From Enterobacteriaceae endosymbiont of Donacia dentata (GTDB lineage Bacteria; Pseudomonadota; Gammaproteobacteria; Enterobacterales; Enterobacteriaceae), in assembly GCF_012570745.1 (NCBI RefSeq), contig NZ_CP046212.1, positions 351,644 through 415,643 of the forward strand: 64,000 nucleotides of DNA, given 5' to 3'. Position numbers and translations under genes: made by a program. How positions within the stretch are numbered: position 1 is the first letter of the stretch; each line of letters starts with the position of its first letter. Shown here in pieces: positions 31,310 through 40,723 of the stretch. A model generated the notes under the pieces. It did not search any database, was not told the DNA's origin, and saw only the letters and a list, made by a program, of their open reading frames with translations.

Positions 31310-33757
31310 TTAAATGAGACGTAGTAAATCAGTAAGTACTCCTGCAGCAGTTACATCATTTCCTGCACCATATCCTCTTAAAACTAAAGGATATGGTTGA
31401 TAATAATCAGTATAAAAAGCAAAAGAATTTTCTCCATTTTTTATTTCAAAAAATGGATGATTTTTATCAACTTCCATAATTTTTACTTTACAAAATCCTT
31501 TTTTATTTATACTACCAATATAACGTAATACTTTATTATTTTTTTTAGCTTCTTGAATTTTTTTTTCAAAAATTTTATCAAAATTTAACAAAGATGAAAA
31601 AAATTCTTTAATAGAATGTTTTTTATCATAGTTATTTGGAATAATAGGTTCTACAATAATATCATTTAATTCTAAATTATAACCAATTTCTCTTGCTAAT
31701 ATAAGTAATTTTCTAGCTACATCTATTCCTGATAAATCTATTCGTGGATCTGGTTCAGTAAATCCCATTTTTTCAGCTATTTTTATAGCTTCAGAAAAAA
31801 TAATTCCTTCTTCAAGTTTACCAAAAATAAATGAAAGAGATCCTGATAAAATACCAATAAAATTATTAATTTTATCACCAGTTTTTAATAGATTTTGTAA
31901 AGTACTAATAATAGGTAATCCAGCACCAACATTAGTTTCATAGAAAAAATTTAAATTTAATTGATTTGCTGTAAAGTGTATTTGATTATAATATTTCATT
32001 TTAGAAGAGTTTGCTTTTTTATTTGCAGCTATTATATTTAAACCATAACTTAGAAAGTTTATATATTGATTTGCAATTTCTTGTGAAGAAGTACAATCTA
32101 TAATAATAGGATTCATAAACTTATGTTTTTTTAAGTTATTAAATAAAACTTCTGTTGTATTTGTATTAGAAAGATTCTGTTTTAAATTTCGTTTCCAATC
32201 TTTTAATTTGAGACCATTTACATCTATTAATGAATATTTAGTATTAAAAATACCACAAATATTTAGAATAATATTTTTTTTTTGAAAATAATTTCTTTTT
32301 TGATAAATTTGTTTTAATAAGCAACTACCAATACCTCCGGTACCTATAATAAAAATTTCTAATATTTTCTTTTTATGAAATAATATTTTATGTGCTATTT
32401 CTATAATATTTTTTGTAAAATTTTTTTTTATAATAACAGCAATATAATTTTGAAAAATATTTTGTGATATATGAAATATTTTTATTTTTGTTATTTTAAA
32501 AATATGTAAAAAATCGGATATTATATTTGAAGAATTATTAATTTGATCACTTACTAATGAAATAATTGACAATTGTTGAATAATAGAAATTGGTTTAATT
32601 AATTTATGTTGAAATTCTAAATAAAATTCTTCTTCTAATAAAGATTTAATATATTTTAAATTTTGATTTGAAATAAAAATATTAATATTACACCTTTCAG
32701 AAGATTGTGTTACAAAATAAATAGATATTTTTAATTTGAAAATAAAAAATAATATTCTAGATATAATATTTTTTATGTGTTTATTTTTTTCTCCATTAAT
32801 ATTTAACATTGATATATTTTTTAATTCAGTTATACCTTTTATCATATATAATGAATTTTTAATATTACTACTAATTAAAGTTCCATTAGATTTTAAATCT
32901 ATTGTATTTTTAATAATACAAGGTATATTATTTTTTAACATAGGAAATAAAGTTTTATAATGAATAACTTTAGCTCCAAAATATGCTAAAGTTATTGCTT
33001 CTTGATAAGAAATAAATTCTAATAATTTTGTGTTGGATATTATATTAGGATCTGCTGTATGAATACCATCAACATCAGTCCAAATTTCACAATGTTTAGC
33101 CTTTAAACAAACAGCTAATACTGATGCCGAATAATCAGAACCATTTCTACCTAATAAAACAGTTTCTTTTTTTTTATTAACAGCAGAAAATCCTACCATT
33201 AATATTATATCAATATTAGAAATATTAATATTTTTAATATTTTTTAAAGTTAAAGGAATATCAATTGTTGATTCTAAATAACTACCATATGCCAATAAAT
33301 ATTTTTTAGGAGAAATTATATATATTTTATATTTTTTTATTTTTAATAAAGATTCTAATATAATAATAGAAAAATTTTCACCTTGTGATAAAATTTTTGC
33401 TCTAATTATATCAGGACAATTATTAATTAAATTAATACCATATAATAACTGCTCTATTTTATTAAAAATTTTATTAAATTTATTTTTAATAAAAGTAATA
33501 TCTAAATTTTTAATTTTTTTTTTTAAATCATTAATTAAATTTATAAAAAATTTTTGTATATAAATAAAATCTTGTTTATAATCCCTCTTTTTTATAGATT
33601 TTTCTATCATTATTTCTAAAATATTTGTAATATTTGCTGGAGCAGATAAAACAACAGCTATTTTATTTTTTTTTAGATAAATATTAATTATATTAGTTAC
33701 TAATAGAAATTTTTCTGCATTTTTTAATGATGTACCACCAAATTTCAATACTCTCAT
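31310..33757 (-). CDS. thrA: Bifunctional aspartokinase I / homoserine dehydrogenase I
   Basis: ThrA catalyses the first and third steps from aspartate to threonine. The 815-residue protein (E. coli 820) has the kinase domain (KFGGTSLKNAEKF at 5-17, GRNGSDYSASVLA near 203, TDVDGIHTADP near 227), a double ACT region (about 310-460) and the NADP-binding dehydrogenase domain (FIIGTGGIGSCLL from 469; AANKKANS; GILSGSLSFIF). The second ACT motif, IAQGSSERS in E. coli, reads ISQNIFQNY (430-438), so threonine feedback may be weakened. The start has AGGT upstream. It heads the thrABC transcript and is preceded by a 460-bp non-coding region with no leader peptide that I can see. Confidence 0.97.
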   Translation of the reverse strand: MRVLKFGGTSLKNAEKFLLVTNIINIYLKKNKIAVVLSAPANITNILEIMIEKSIKKRDYKQDFIYIQKFFINLINDLKKKIKNLDITFIKNKFNKIFNKIEQLLYGINLINNCPDIIRAKILSQGENFSIIILESLLKIKKYKIYIISPKKYLLAYGSYLESTIDIPLTLKNIKNINISNIDIILMVGFSAVNKKKETVLLGRNGSDYSASVLAVCLKAKHCEIWTDVDGIHTADPNIISNTKLLEFISYQEAITLAYFGAKVIHYKTLFPMLKNNIPCIIKNTIDLKSNGTLISSNIKNSLYMIKGITELKNISMLNINGEKNKHIKNIISRILFFIFKLKISIYFVTQSSERCNINIFISNQNLKYIKSLLEEEFYLEFQHKLIKPISIIQQLSIISLVSDQINNSSNIISDFLHIFKITKIKIFHISQNIFQNYIAVIIKKNFTKNIIEIAHKILFHKKKILEIFIIGTGGIGSCLLKQIYQKRNYFQKKNIILNICGIFNTKYSLIDVNGLKLKDWKRNLKQNLSNTNTTEVLFNNLKKHKFMNPIIIDCTSSQEIANQYINFLSYGLNIIAANKKANSSKMKYYNQIHFTANQLNLNFFYETNVGAGLPIISTLQNLLKTGDKINNFIGILSGSLSFIFGKLEEGIIFSEAIKIAEKMGFTEPDPRIDLSGIDVARKLLILAREIGYNLELNDIIVEPIIPNNYDKKHSIKEFFSSLLNFDKIFEKKIQEAKKNNKVLRYIGSINKKGFCKVKIMEVDKNHPFFEIKNGENSFAFYTDYYQPYPLVLRGYGAGNDVTAAGVLTDLLRLI

Positions 33758-34217
33758 TGTTTCAACCTACCTCAATTTTTAAATATAAAAATATGCATAA
33801 TTATACATTTATAATTTTTATAAAATAACATATACTAATATTTTTATTTAAAAAAATAAATTTTAATTTTTTATTTAGATAAAAATATTCTTAACTATAT
33901 TTAATTAATAACTAATTTTTAATAAAATTATTTTACAAATAATTTAAAAAAAAATCTAAATTTTATTTATATAAAATTTTTTTTTAAAAATCATTAACAT
34001 ATATTAATAATATTGTAACATGAAAATAGTTTTAATTATTTAATAATTTTATTAATTTATATTAATAATATTTTTTATATTAAAATTAATTATTTTTTAT
34101 TCAATTTTTATAAAAAATTAAATATAATAATTTATTAATTTAATCTATTAAATTACATTTTTATGTATATATTATAAATATTTAATAAATGAATTAATTT
34201 TAAAAATTTTAAACATT
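33758..34217. other. 460-bp gap upstream of thrA
   Basis: No open frame of useful length, tRNA or rRNA signature is visible on either strand. On the minus strand it should hold the thr promoter, and a TATAAT-like string lies about 40 nt upstream of thrA, but without a recognisable -35 box. In E. coli a thrL leader peptide rich in Thr and Ile codons would sit here. I found no short frame with a run of Thr codons and no G+C-rich attenuator stem. The sequence looks like eroded spacer. Confidence 0.6.
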
Positions 34218-36470
34218 TTAATTTTCAATTTTTTTAATAAAAATATTTTTAATATTATTAATATTTTTATATGGAAAACCTTTATTTCCTTTTACAGAAT
34301 AAAATATTTTTAATTTTTCATATGTTAATTTAAATTGTTCGGTATTAGTCTGTATATAAACTATAGAATTTTTATTAACAAGAAATATCCATTTTAATTT
34401 ATCTTTATTTTGAAGAAAATCTTTATTATTAATAAAAATTAATCTACTTCCTTTTCCTTTAGTTAATCTAGGTATTTCATTTACAGAAAATAGTAAAAAT
34501 TTATTTAAAAATGATACAACTAAAATTTTATCATTTTTATTATTAACTACTAAAGGAGATAAAATTTCAGCATTATCTGTTAAAATCATAAATAATTTTC
34601 CATTTCTATTACATGCAATTAAATCATGAAATTTACATACAAAACCATAACCGGAATTAGAAGAAAGAATAATTTCTTGATTATTAGATTCCATTAATAA
34701 ACTTTTAATTATTGATCCCTGTGTAATATTTAATTTACTATTTAAAGGTTCTCCTTGACTACGAGCTGCTGGTAAAGTAGTAGAATCGATACTATAACTA
34801 CGTCCTTTAGAATCAATAACAACTATATTTTGATTTTTTTTACCTTTTACAGAAATTAAAAATGAATCTCCTGATTTATAATTAAGGTTTAATGGATCTA
34901 TAGTATGACCTTTGGCACATCTAATCCAACCCATTTTAGAAAGAATAATTGTAATAGGTTCATCTGAAACTAATTCATATTCATTTAATAATTTTGCTTC
35001 TGTTCTTTTTTTTATCATTGAACGTCTATTATTACCATAATTATTAGATGCTGATAATATTTCTTTTTTTAATAATAAATTCATTTTTTGTTTAGAAAAC
35101 AATATTTTTTGAATTTTATCATGTTCTATTTTTAATATTTTTTTTTCATTAATTAATTTTTTTTCTTCCATAAATGAAATTGAACGTAATTTAAAATTAA
35201 GTAAATTTTCTATTTGCATATTGGTAAGATTAAATTTTTTTTTAATAATAGAACTAGGATCTATATTTAATCTAATAATTTTTATAAATTTTTCTAAATT
35301 AGAATATACAATTAATAATCCTTGTATAACATGTAGTCTTTTTTCTAATTTATTTAAATAAAAATTTAAACGTTTTTTAACTATATAACGTCTAAAAATA
35401 ATCCATTCTGATAATATTTCTATTAAATTTTTTACAGCAGGTTTATTATTTAAACCTATCATATTTAAATTTATACGATAACTTTTTTCTAAATCAGTAA
35501 TAAAAAATAAATGATGCATAATTTGTTTTATAGTTAAATAATTAAAATTATTACGAATAATAATAACTATTCTTGTAGGATTTTCATAATCTGATTCATC
35601 TCTAATTTCTTCAATCATTGGTAATTTTTTATTTCTAATTTGTAAAGTAATTTGTTCAATAATACGTATTCCAGAAACTTGATGAGGTAATGCTGTAATT
35701 ATAACTGTATTATCTTTTATTTTCCATACTGCTCTTAATTTAATAGAACCTCTACCTTTTTCATATATTTTATATATATCTTCTCTTGAAGTTATAATTT
35801 CACTACCAGAAGGAAAATCTGGACCTTGAATTATATCTAAAAGATCAGATAATTTTGTTTTAGGATAATCAATTAATTTAATTATAGCCTTAGATATTTC
35901 TTTAATATTATGAGGAGGAATATCTGTTGCCATACCTACTGCTATTCCTGTAGAACCATTTAAAATTATATTAGGTAAACATGCAGGTAATATTTTAGGT
36001 TCTAATAATGTTCCATCAAAATTAGGAATAAATTGTACAGTACCTTTTTCTATTTCATTTAATAATATATTAGAATATTTTGATAAACGTGATTCCGTAT
36101 ATCTCATTGCAGCAAATGATTTAGGATCATCTGGAGAACCCCAATTACCTTGACCTTCTATTAAAGGATATCTATAAGAAAATGATTGTGCCATAAGAAC
36201 CATTGCTTCATAACATGCTACATCTCCATGAGGATGATATTTCCCTATAACATCACCAATCGTTCTAGCTGATTTTTTAAATTTAGATGAGGATTTTAAA
36301 CCTAATTCAGACATGGCATATATAACTCTTCTTTGTACTGGTTTTAGTCCATCACCAATATGAGGCAAAGCTCTATCAGAAATAACATAAATAGAATAAT
36401 TTAAATAAGCATGTTCAGCAAATTTATATAATGGAATAGATTCTATTGTATTTTTTATTAATTTACTCAT
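34218..36470 (-). CDS. parC: DNA topoisomerase IV subunit A
   Basis: ParC is the cleaving subunit of topoisomerase IV, which decatenates daughter chromosomes. The 750-residue protein (E. coli 752) aligns with ParC rather than GyrA along its whole length, including the C-terminal beta-pinwheel ([42 protein letters not shown]). The catalytic tyrosine is in [10 protein letters not shown], and GYHPHGD-type [13 protein letters not shown] is present. The residue matching E. coli Ser80 is Val84. The start has AAGGTG upstream. No parE lies in the window. Confidence 0.96.
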   Translation of the reverse strand: MSKLIKNTIESIPLYKFAEHAYLNYSIYVISDRALPHIGDGLKPVQRRVIYAMSELGLKSSSKFKKSARTIGDVIGKYHPHGDVACYEAMVLMAQSFSYRYPLIEGQGNWGSPDDPKSFAAMRYTESRLSKYSNILLNEIEKGTVQFIPNFDGTLLEPKILPACLPNIILNGSTGIAVGMATDIPPHNIKEISKAIIKLIDYPKTKLSDLLDIIQGPDFPSGSEIITSREDIYKIYEKGRGSIKLRAVWKIKDNTVIITALPHQVSGIRIIEQITLQIRNKKLPMIEEIRDESDYENPTRIVIIIRNNFNYLTIKQIMHHLFFITDLEKSYRINLNMIGLNNKPAVKNLIEILSEWIIFRRYIVKKRLNFYLNKLEKRLHVIQGLLIVYSNLEKFIKIIRLNIDPSSIIKKKFNLTNMQIENLLNFKLRSISFMEEKKLINEKKILKIEHDKIQKILFSKQKMNLLLKKEILSASNNYGNNRRSMIKKRTEAKLLNEYELVSDEPITIILSKMGWIRCAKGHTIDPLNLNYKSGDSFLISVKGKKNQNIVVIDSKGRSYSIDSTTLPAARSQGEPLNSKLNITQGSIIKSLLMESNNQEIILSSNSGYGFVCKFHDLIACNRNGKLFMILTDNAEILSPLVVNNKNDKILVVSFLNKFLLFSVNEIPRLTKGKGSRLIFINNKDFLQNKDKLKWIFLVNKNSIVYIQTNTEQFKLTYEKLKIFYSVKGNKGFPYKNINNIKNIFIKKIEN

Positions 36471-36637
36471 TCTTTCACCTTAAAATTAATTTTTAATTAT
36501 AATTAAATTTAAAAATATTTTATTATAAAATAAAAATTCTTATTGTATAAATTTTATTATTTATGAAATAAAATTAAACTTTATTAAATAAATATGTTAT
36601 TTTTATGCAATAAAATTTTATTTATGGATATTTTGTT

Positions 36638-37696
36638 ATGAAAAATAATAATTTTAATCATAATCAATATTTAATAACTCCAAAAGAACTTAAAGATCAG
36701 TTACCAATATCTCAAAATATAAAAAAACAAGTTTTAATATCACGTAAAATTATATCAAATATAATTTCTGGAAAAGATCACAGATTATTAATTATTTGTG
36801 GACCTTGTTCAATACATAATATAAAAGAAGCAATAGAATACGGAAATTTTTTAACAAAAATATTTTTAAAAATTAGTCATAGTATATATCTTGTTATGAG
36901 AGTATATTTTGAAAAACCTAGAACTATTTTAGGATGGAAAGGATTAATTAATGATCCATATATGAATAACTCTTTTGATATTAATAAAGGTTTATATTTA
37001 GCTCGTAAATTATTAATAAAATTAGTTAATATGAATATTTCATTAGCAACTGAAATATTAGATCCCAATACATCAAAATATCTTGAAGATCTTATTAGTT
37101 GGGTAGCAATAGGAGCACGTACTGTTGAATCACAAACACATAGAGAAATAGCATCTTCATTAAAAATACCTATTGGTTTTAAAAATAACACAGATGGTAA
37201 TATATTTTCTGCTATAAATGCTGTTCAAGCTTCTTCTCAAAAACATCATTTTGTTGGTATAAATAATAATGGTAAAATTTGTATAATCAATAGTATGGGT
37301 AATAAAAATTGTCATATTATTTTACGTGGAGGAGTAACTCCAAATTATTATAAAAATAATATAAAAGAATATGAAAAAAATATTTTAAAATTAGGATTAA
37401 AACCTAGAATAATGATAGATTGTAGTCATAGTAATTCTAATAAAGATTTTGAAAAACAAATTTTAGTTATTAAGTCAATAATATCACAAATTAAAGAAGG
37501 AAATAATTCTATTATAGGAATAATGATAGAAAGTTATATTAAAGAGGGAAATCAAATATTAGACATTAAAAATCCTAAAAAATTAAAATATGGCATATCA
37601 ATTACAGATGGATGTATAAATTTACAAATGACAAAAGATATTCTTTTTCTTATATACAATGAATTAAATTCTATACTTAAATTTCGTTCTTTATAA
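36638..37696 (+). CDS. aroF: DAHP synthase, AroF (tyrosine-type) isozyme
   Basis: This enzyme condenses phosphoenolpyruvate and erythrose 4-phosphate, the entry step to aromatic amino acids. The 352-residue protein (E. coli AroF 356) has CGPCSIH (54-60), YFEKPRT (90-96), GARTVESQTHRE (159-170) and DCSHSNSNKD. It matches AroF better than AroG or AroH, and tyrA follows 41 nt later as in the E. coli aroF-tyrA operon. The N-terminus is about five residues shorter. The site equivalent to E. coli Gln152, linked to tyrosine inhibition, is Lys147, while Pro148 is kept as Pro143. I found no TyrR boxes upstream. GGAT precedes the ATG. Confidence 0.93.
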   Translation: MKNNNFNHNQYLITPKELKDQLPISQNIKKQVLISRKIISNIISGKDHRLLIICGPCSIHNIKEAIEYGNFLTKIFLKISHSIYLVMRVYFEKPRTILGWKGLINDPYMNNSFDINKGLYLARKLLIKLVNMNISLATEILDPNTSKYLEDLISWVAIGARTVESQTHREIASSLKIPIGFKNNTDGNIFSAINAVQASSQKHHFVGINNNGKICIINSMGNKNCHIILRGGVTPNYYKNNIKEYEKNILKLGLKPRIMIDCSHSNSNKDFEKQILVIKSIISQIKEGNNSIIGIMIESYIKEGNQILDIKNPKKLKYGISITDGCINLQMTKDILFLIYNELNSILKFRSL

Positions 37697-37737
37697 ATTT
37701 TTATATAAAAAATACTAAATTAAATAATTAAAATTAT

Positions 37738-38784
37738 ATGTTAAAAAAATTAGTTATATTACGTAATAAAATAGATATTTTAGATACAAAATTACTAGAA
37801 ATAATAACTAAAAGATTAATTTTAGTAAAAAAAATAGGAGAAATAAAAAATAAGTATAAATTACCTATTTATGTTCCAGAAAGAGAAAAATATATAATTC
37901 AAATAAAAAGAAAAGAAGCAATAGATAAAGGAATATCTCCTGATCTTATTGAAAAAATATTATATTGCATAATAAATGAATCTTATATATATGAACAAAA
38001 AAAAAAATTTAAAAAAATAAATTTTAATATTTTACGTATATTAATTATTAGTAATAATAAAATGGGATCTTTTTTTCAAAAAATGTTAATTATGTCAGAT
38101 TATAATGTTTTTTTTATAAAATTAGAAAATTTTAAATTTAATATAAAAAATTTATTATATACTGATGTAGTAATTATTAGTATTGATATAACAAAATCAT
38201 ATTTTAATAAATTAATTAATATATTAAAAAAATTACCTAAAAATTGTATACTTATAATTCTTTCTTCTATAGAAAATATATTAATAAATAAAATATCAAA
38301 AATATATCTAGGACCAATTCTTTGTTTATATCCTTTATTTGATTCAAAAAATATTGTTTTAATAAAAAAATCTATATTATGTTGTTTTATAAATAAACCC
38401 AAATATTATATTTGGTTTATAAAACAAATGGAAATTTGGGGATTAAAAATAAAAAATATAAATATTACACAATATAATCATTTTCTTTTTTTAAAATCAC
38501 TACAATATTTTTCTACACTAATAATATATAATCTTTTTTTATTAAAAAAAAAAAAACCATTAAAAAAACAATTATCATTATTATCAATACCTTTTGATAA
38601 TTTAAATTTTTTCCCTTTAAAAAATTTTTTTTTAAAAGATCTAAAATTATATATAAATACAATTTCATTTTCTAAAAATAATAAAAAAAATATCAAAAAA
38701 TATTTAAATTATATGAATAATATTGTTAATTTAATTAAAAAAAGAAAAATTGAAGAAATAATAAATATTTTTCATTATAATTAA
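37738..38784 (+). CDS. tyrA: TyrA: intact chorismate mutase, degenerate prephenate dehydrogenase
   Basis: E. coli TyrA is a fused chorismate mutase and NAD-dependent prephenate dehydrogenase (373 residues). In this 348-residue protein the mutase domain (1-95) is well kept: Arg9, Arg26, Lys37, the KLPIYVPERE segment (41-50) and SPDLIEKIL. The dehydrogenase half is open and still alignable (LPKNCILI, GPILCLYPLF, WFIKQMEIWG), but key positions are lost. The NAD loop GGGGQMG reads SNNKMG. The catalytic His197 in GLHPMFG is Tyr198 in CLYPLFD. The EHDQN segment reads QYNHF, and the prephenate-binding arginines near residues 286-294 are not seen. I infer a mutase-only enzyme supplying prephenate. 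It forms an operon with aroF. Confidence 0.88.
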   Translation: MLKKLVILRNKIDILDTKLLEIITKRLILVKKIGEIKNKYKLPIYVPEREKYIIQIKRKEAIDKGISPDLIEKILYCIINESYIYEQKKKFKKINFNILRILIISNNKMGSFFQKMLIMSDYNVFFIKLENFKFNIKNLLYTDVVIISIDITKSYFNKLINILKKLPKNCILIILSSIENILINKISKIYLGPILCLYPLFDSKNIVLIKKSILCCFINKPKYYIWFIKQMEIWGLKIKNINITQYNHFLFLKSLQYFSTLIIYNLFLLKKKKPLKKQLSLLSIPFDNLNFFPLKNFFLKDLKLYINTISFSKNNKKNIKKYLNYMNNIVNLIKKRKIEEIINIFHYN

Positions 38785-38799
38785 AAATAAAATTTTTAA

Positions 38800-38834
38800 A
38801 AAAAACTTAATATTTATAAAATATTAAGTTTTTT
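38800..38834. terminator. Bidirectional terminator between tyrA and bamD
   Basis: A perfect 16-bp inverted repeat (38800-38815 with 38819-38834) has a 3-nt loop. The stem reads aaaaaacttaatattt, so its ends supply A and T runs on both strands. It lies in the 58-nt gap between two convergent genes, 16 nt past the tyrA stop and 8 nt past the bamD stop. Position and symmetry make a shared terminator the simplest reading, although the stem is almost all A-T. Confidence 0.75.
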
Positions 38835-38842
38835 AGAAAAGA

Positions 38843-39559
38843 TTATTTTAAGAATTGATTTAAAGATTCTTTTAATATTTTTTTTACTAATTTAGTTTCT
38901 ATATTATTAGAAGAATAATATTTTAAAAATCTTATACATCTATTAATTGATGCAATATACATTTTTTTTTTAAATAAAAATTTAATAATATTAAAATCAA
39001 ATTTTCTTAAACGTTTTTTCATATTAAATAACTGATATTTTAAATATTTTATAAAAATACTATTAGGATAATTTTTAATAAAAATATATGTATCTCTCAT
39101 CGCTAAATTAGTGTAAAAAGGATTACAATTTGATCTGTTTATTCTAAAAAGATTCTGTATTTCATTATTTTGATCTAAAGATATTTGTGATATAATTCTA
39201 ACGTAAAAAACATAATCTAAAAAAGGAGAGTCATTATACGAATTAATAAATTCTTCTGTAAAATCTAAAACATTTAAAAAATTTTGATCAATATAATTTA
39301 AATAAATTAAATATATCAAAACTTTTTCAGTATACATATTATACGGATATTTTATATAAAAATTTTGAAATTTGAATAAAGCTTTTTTATATTTATGATT
39401 AAATAAAAATTTTATTGATTCTAGGTATTTTATTTTTAAAAGAAATTTAGAATTTATTTTATTATTAGTACTAGAATATTCACAACCAGTTGTAAATAAT
39501 ATCAATATTAATATTAAAATATTAATGGTAATAAAATTTTTTTTTTTTAAAATACTCAT
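38843..39559 (-). CDS. bamD: BamD, outer-membrane assembly lipoprotein
   Basis: BamD is the essential lipoprotein of the BAM complex that inserts beta-barrel proteins. The 238-residue protein (E. coli 245) has a lipoprotein signal peptide with a hydrophobic core (residues 10-22) and a lipobox ending at Cys26 (FTTGCEY). TPR-like repeats follow, with recognisable KYPYNMYTEKV (E. coli RYPFGPYSQQV), YVFYVRIISQISLDQN and IKNYPNSIFIKYLKYQL. It is divergent from rluD, exactly as yfiO and rluD are in E. coli. It indicates that a protein-containing outer membrane is kept. Confidence 0.9.
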   Translation of the reverse strand: MSILKKKNFITINILILILILFTTGCEYSSTNNKINSKFLLKIKYLESIKFLFNHKYKKALFKFQNFYIKYPYNMYTEKVLIYLIYLNYIDQNFLNVLDFTEEFINSYNDSPFLDYVFYVRIISQISLDQNNEIQNLFRINRSNCNPFYTNLAMRDTYIFIKNYPNSIFIKYLKYQLFNMKKRLRKFDFNIIKFLFKKKMYIASINRCIRFLKYYSSNNIETKLVKKILKESLNQFLK

Positions 39560-39641
39560 TTTTTTTTCTTTTACAAGACTATTAATTAATATTAATATAA
39601 ATATACAATAAATTTCGTTTTAGATAAAAATATTTTAATAT

Positions 39642-40594
39642 ATGAAAAATATAAAATTAGTATTAAAAGTTTCTTCTAAATATAACAAAAAAAGATTAGA
39701 TATATTTCTTTCAAAAAAAATTATACAATTTTCAAGATCTAAAATAAAAAAATTAATCATAAATAATTTTATTAAAATAAATGATATTATTATAAATATA
39801 CCTAAAAAAAAATATTTTTAAATGATATAATCAAAATTGATGCAATAATTTCTAATACAAAAATTAAATGGAAAGCACAAAATATACCACTAAATATAAT
39901 TTATGATGATAATTATATTTTAGTTATAAATAAACAGTCTAATTTTGTTGTACATCCTGCAAATAAAAATATGGAAAATACTTTATTTAATTCTTTATTA
40001 TATTATTATCCTATTTTAAGAAATTTACCAAGAGCTGGTATTATACATAGATTAGATAAAGATACTACAGGATTAATGATTATAGCAAAAAATATTCATT
40101 CATATATATTTTTAAAAAAAGAATTAAAAAAACATAATATTACTCGTGAATATGAAACAATTGTAAATGGAATAATAAATAAAAACGGAATAATTGATTA
40201 TCCAATTAAACGTATATATAAAAAAAAAAATATTATTATGGAAATTAATTCTTTGGGTAAAGAATCAATCACAAAATATTTTATAAAAAATATTTTTAAA
40301 ATTCATTCTCATTTAAAAATTAGGTTACAAACTGGTAGAACACATCAAATTAGAGTTCATTTATCATATATTAATCATAGTATTGTAGGAGATGCTGTAT
40401 ATAAAAATAAAAAAAATATTTTTTTATATAATAATATTTATAAAAATAATATTAATAAAATAATTAAAAGACAAGCATTACATGCTTGTTATTTAAGATT
40501 TATGCACCCATTTTATAAAATTTTTATAGAGTTAAATTCATCATTACCAAATGACATGATTAAATTAATTAGTTTTTTAAAAAAAAATATTTAA
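39642..40594 (+). pseudogene. rluD: 23S rRNA pseudouridine synthase RluD, frame broken at a poly(A) tract
   Basis: RluD makes pseudouridines 1911, 1915 and 1917 in 23S rRNA helix 69. From the ATG at 39642 the S4-like domain reads in frame to IPKKKYF and then hits a stop at 39819-39821. The remainder of the protein, from LNDIIKIDAIISN through VVHPANKN and the catalytic GIIHRLDKDTTGL, continues in a frame one base off up to 40594. One extra A in the A9 run at 39804-39812 would give IPKKKIFLNDIIK and a 317-residue protein (E. coli 326). Everything downstream is well conserved. It could be a real frameshift rescued by polymerase slippage, or a homopolymer sequencing error. Initiation at the in-frame ATG at 39971 would lose the S4 domain. 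Confidence 0.88.
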
Positions 40595-40723
40595 TTTCAA
40601 AAAAAATTTTTTTATAAAAAAATAAAAAATTAAAATAAAAATTAAAAAATTAATTTTATTAATATAATAAATTGGTTTATAATTTAAATATGTAAATTAA
40701 TAAATTTATTAAAAAGAAAAATT

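Noticed and set aside
33758-34217. thrL-type leader peptide and attenuator before thrA
   Set aside because: No short frame with clustered Thr/Ile codons and no stable stem followed by a T run at the right place was found.
36471-36637. TyrR boxes upstream of aroF
   Set aside because: TGTAAA-N6-TTTACA-like pairs are absent; only low-complexity AT matches occur, which are expected by chance.
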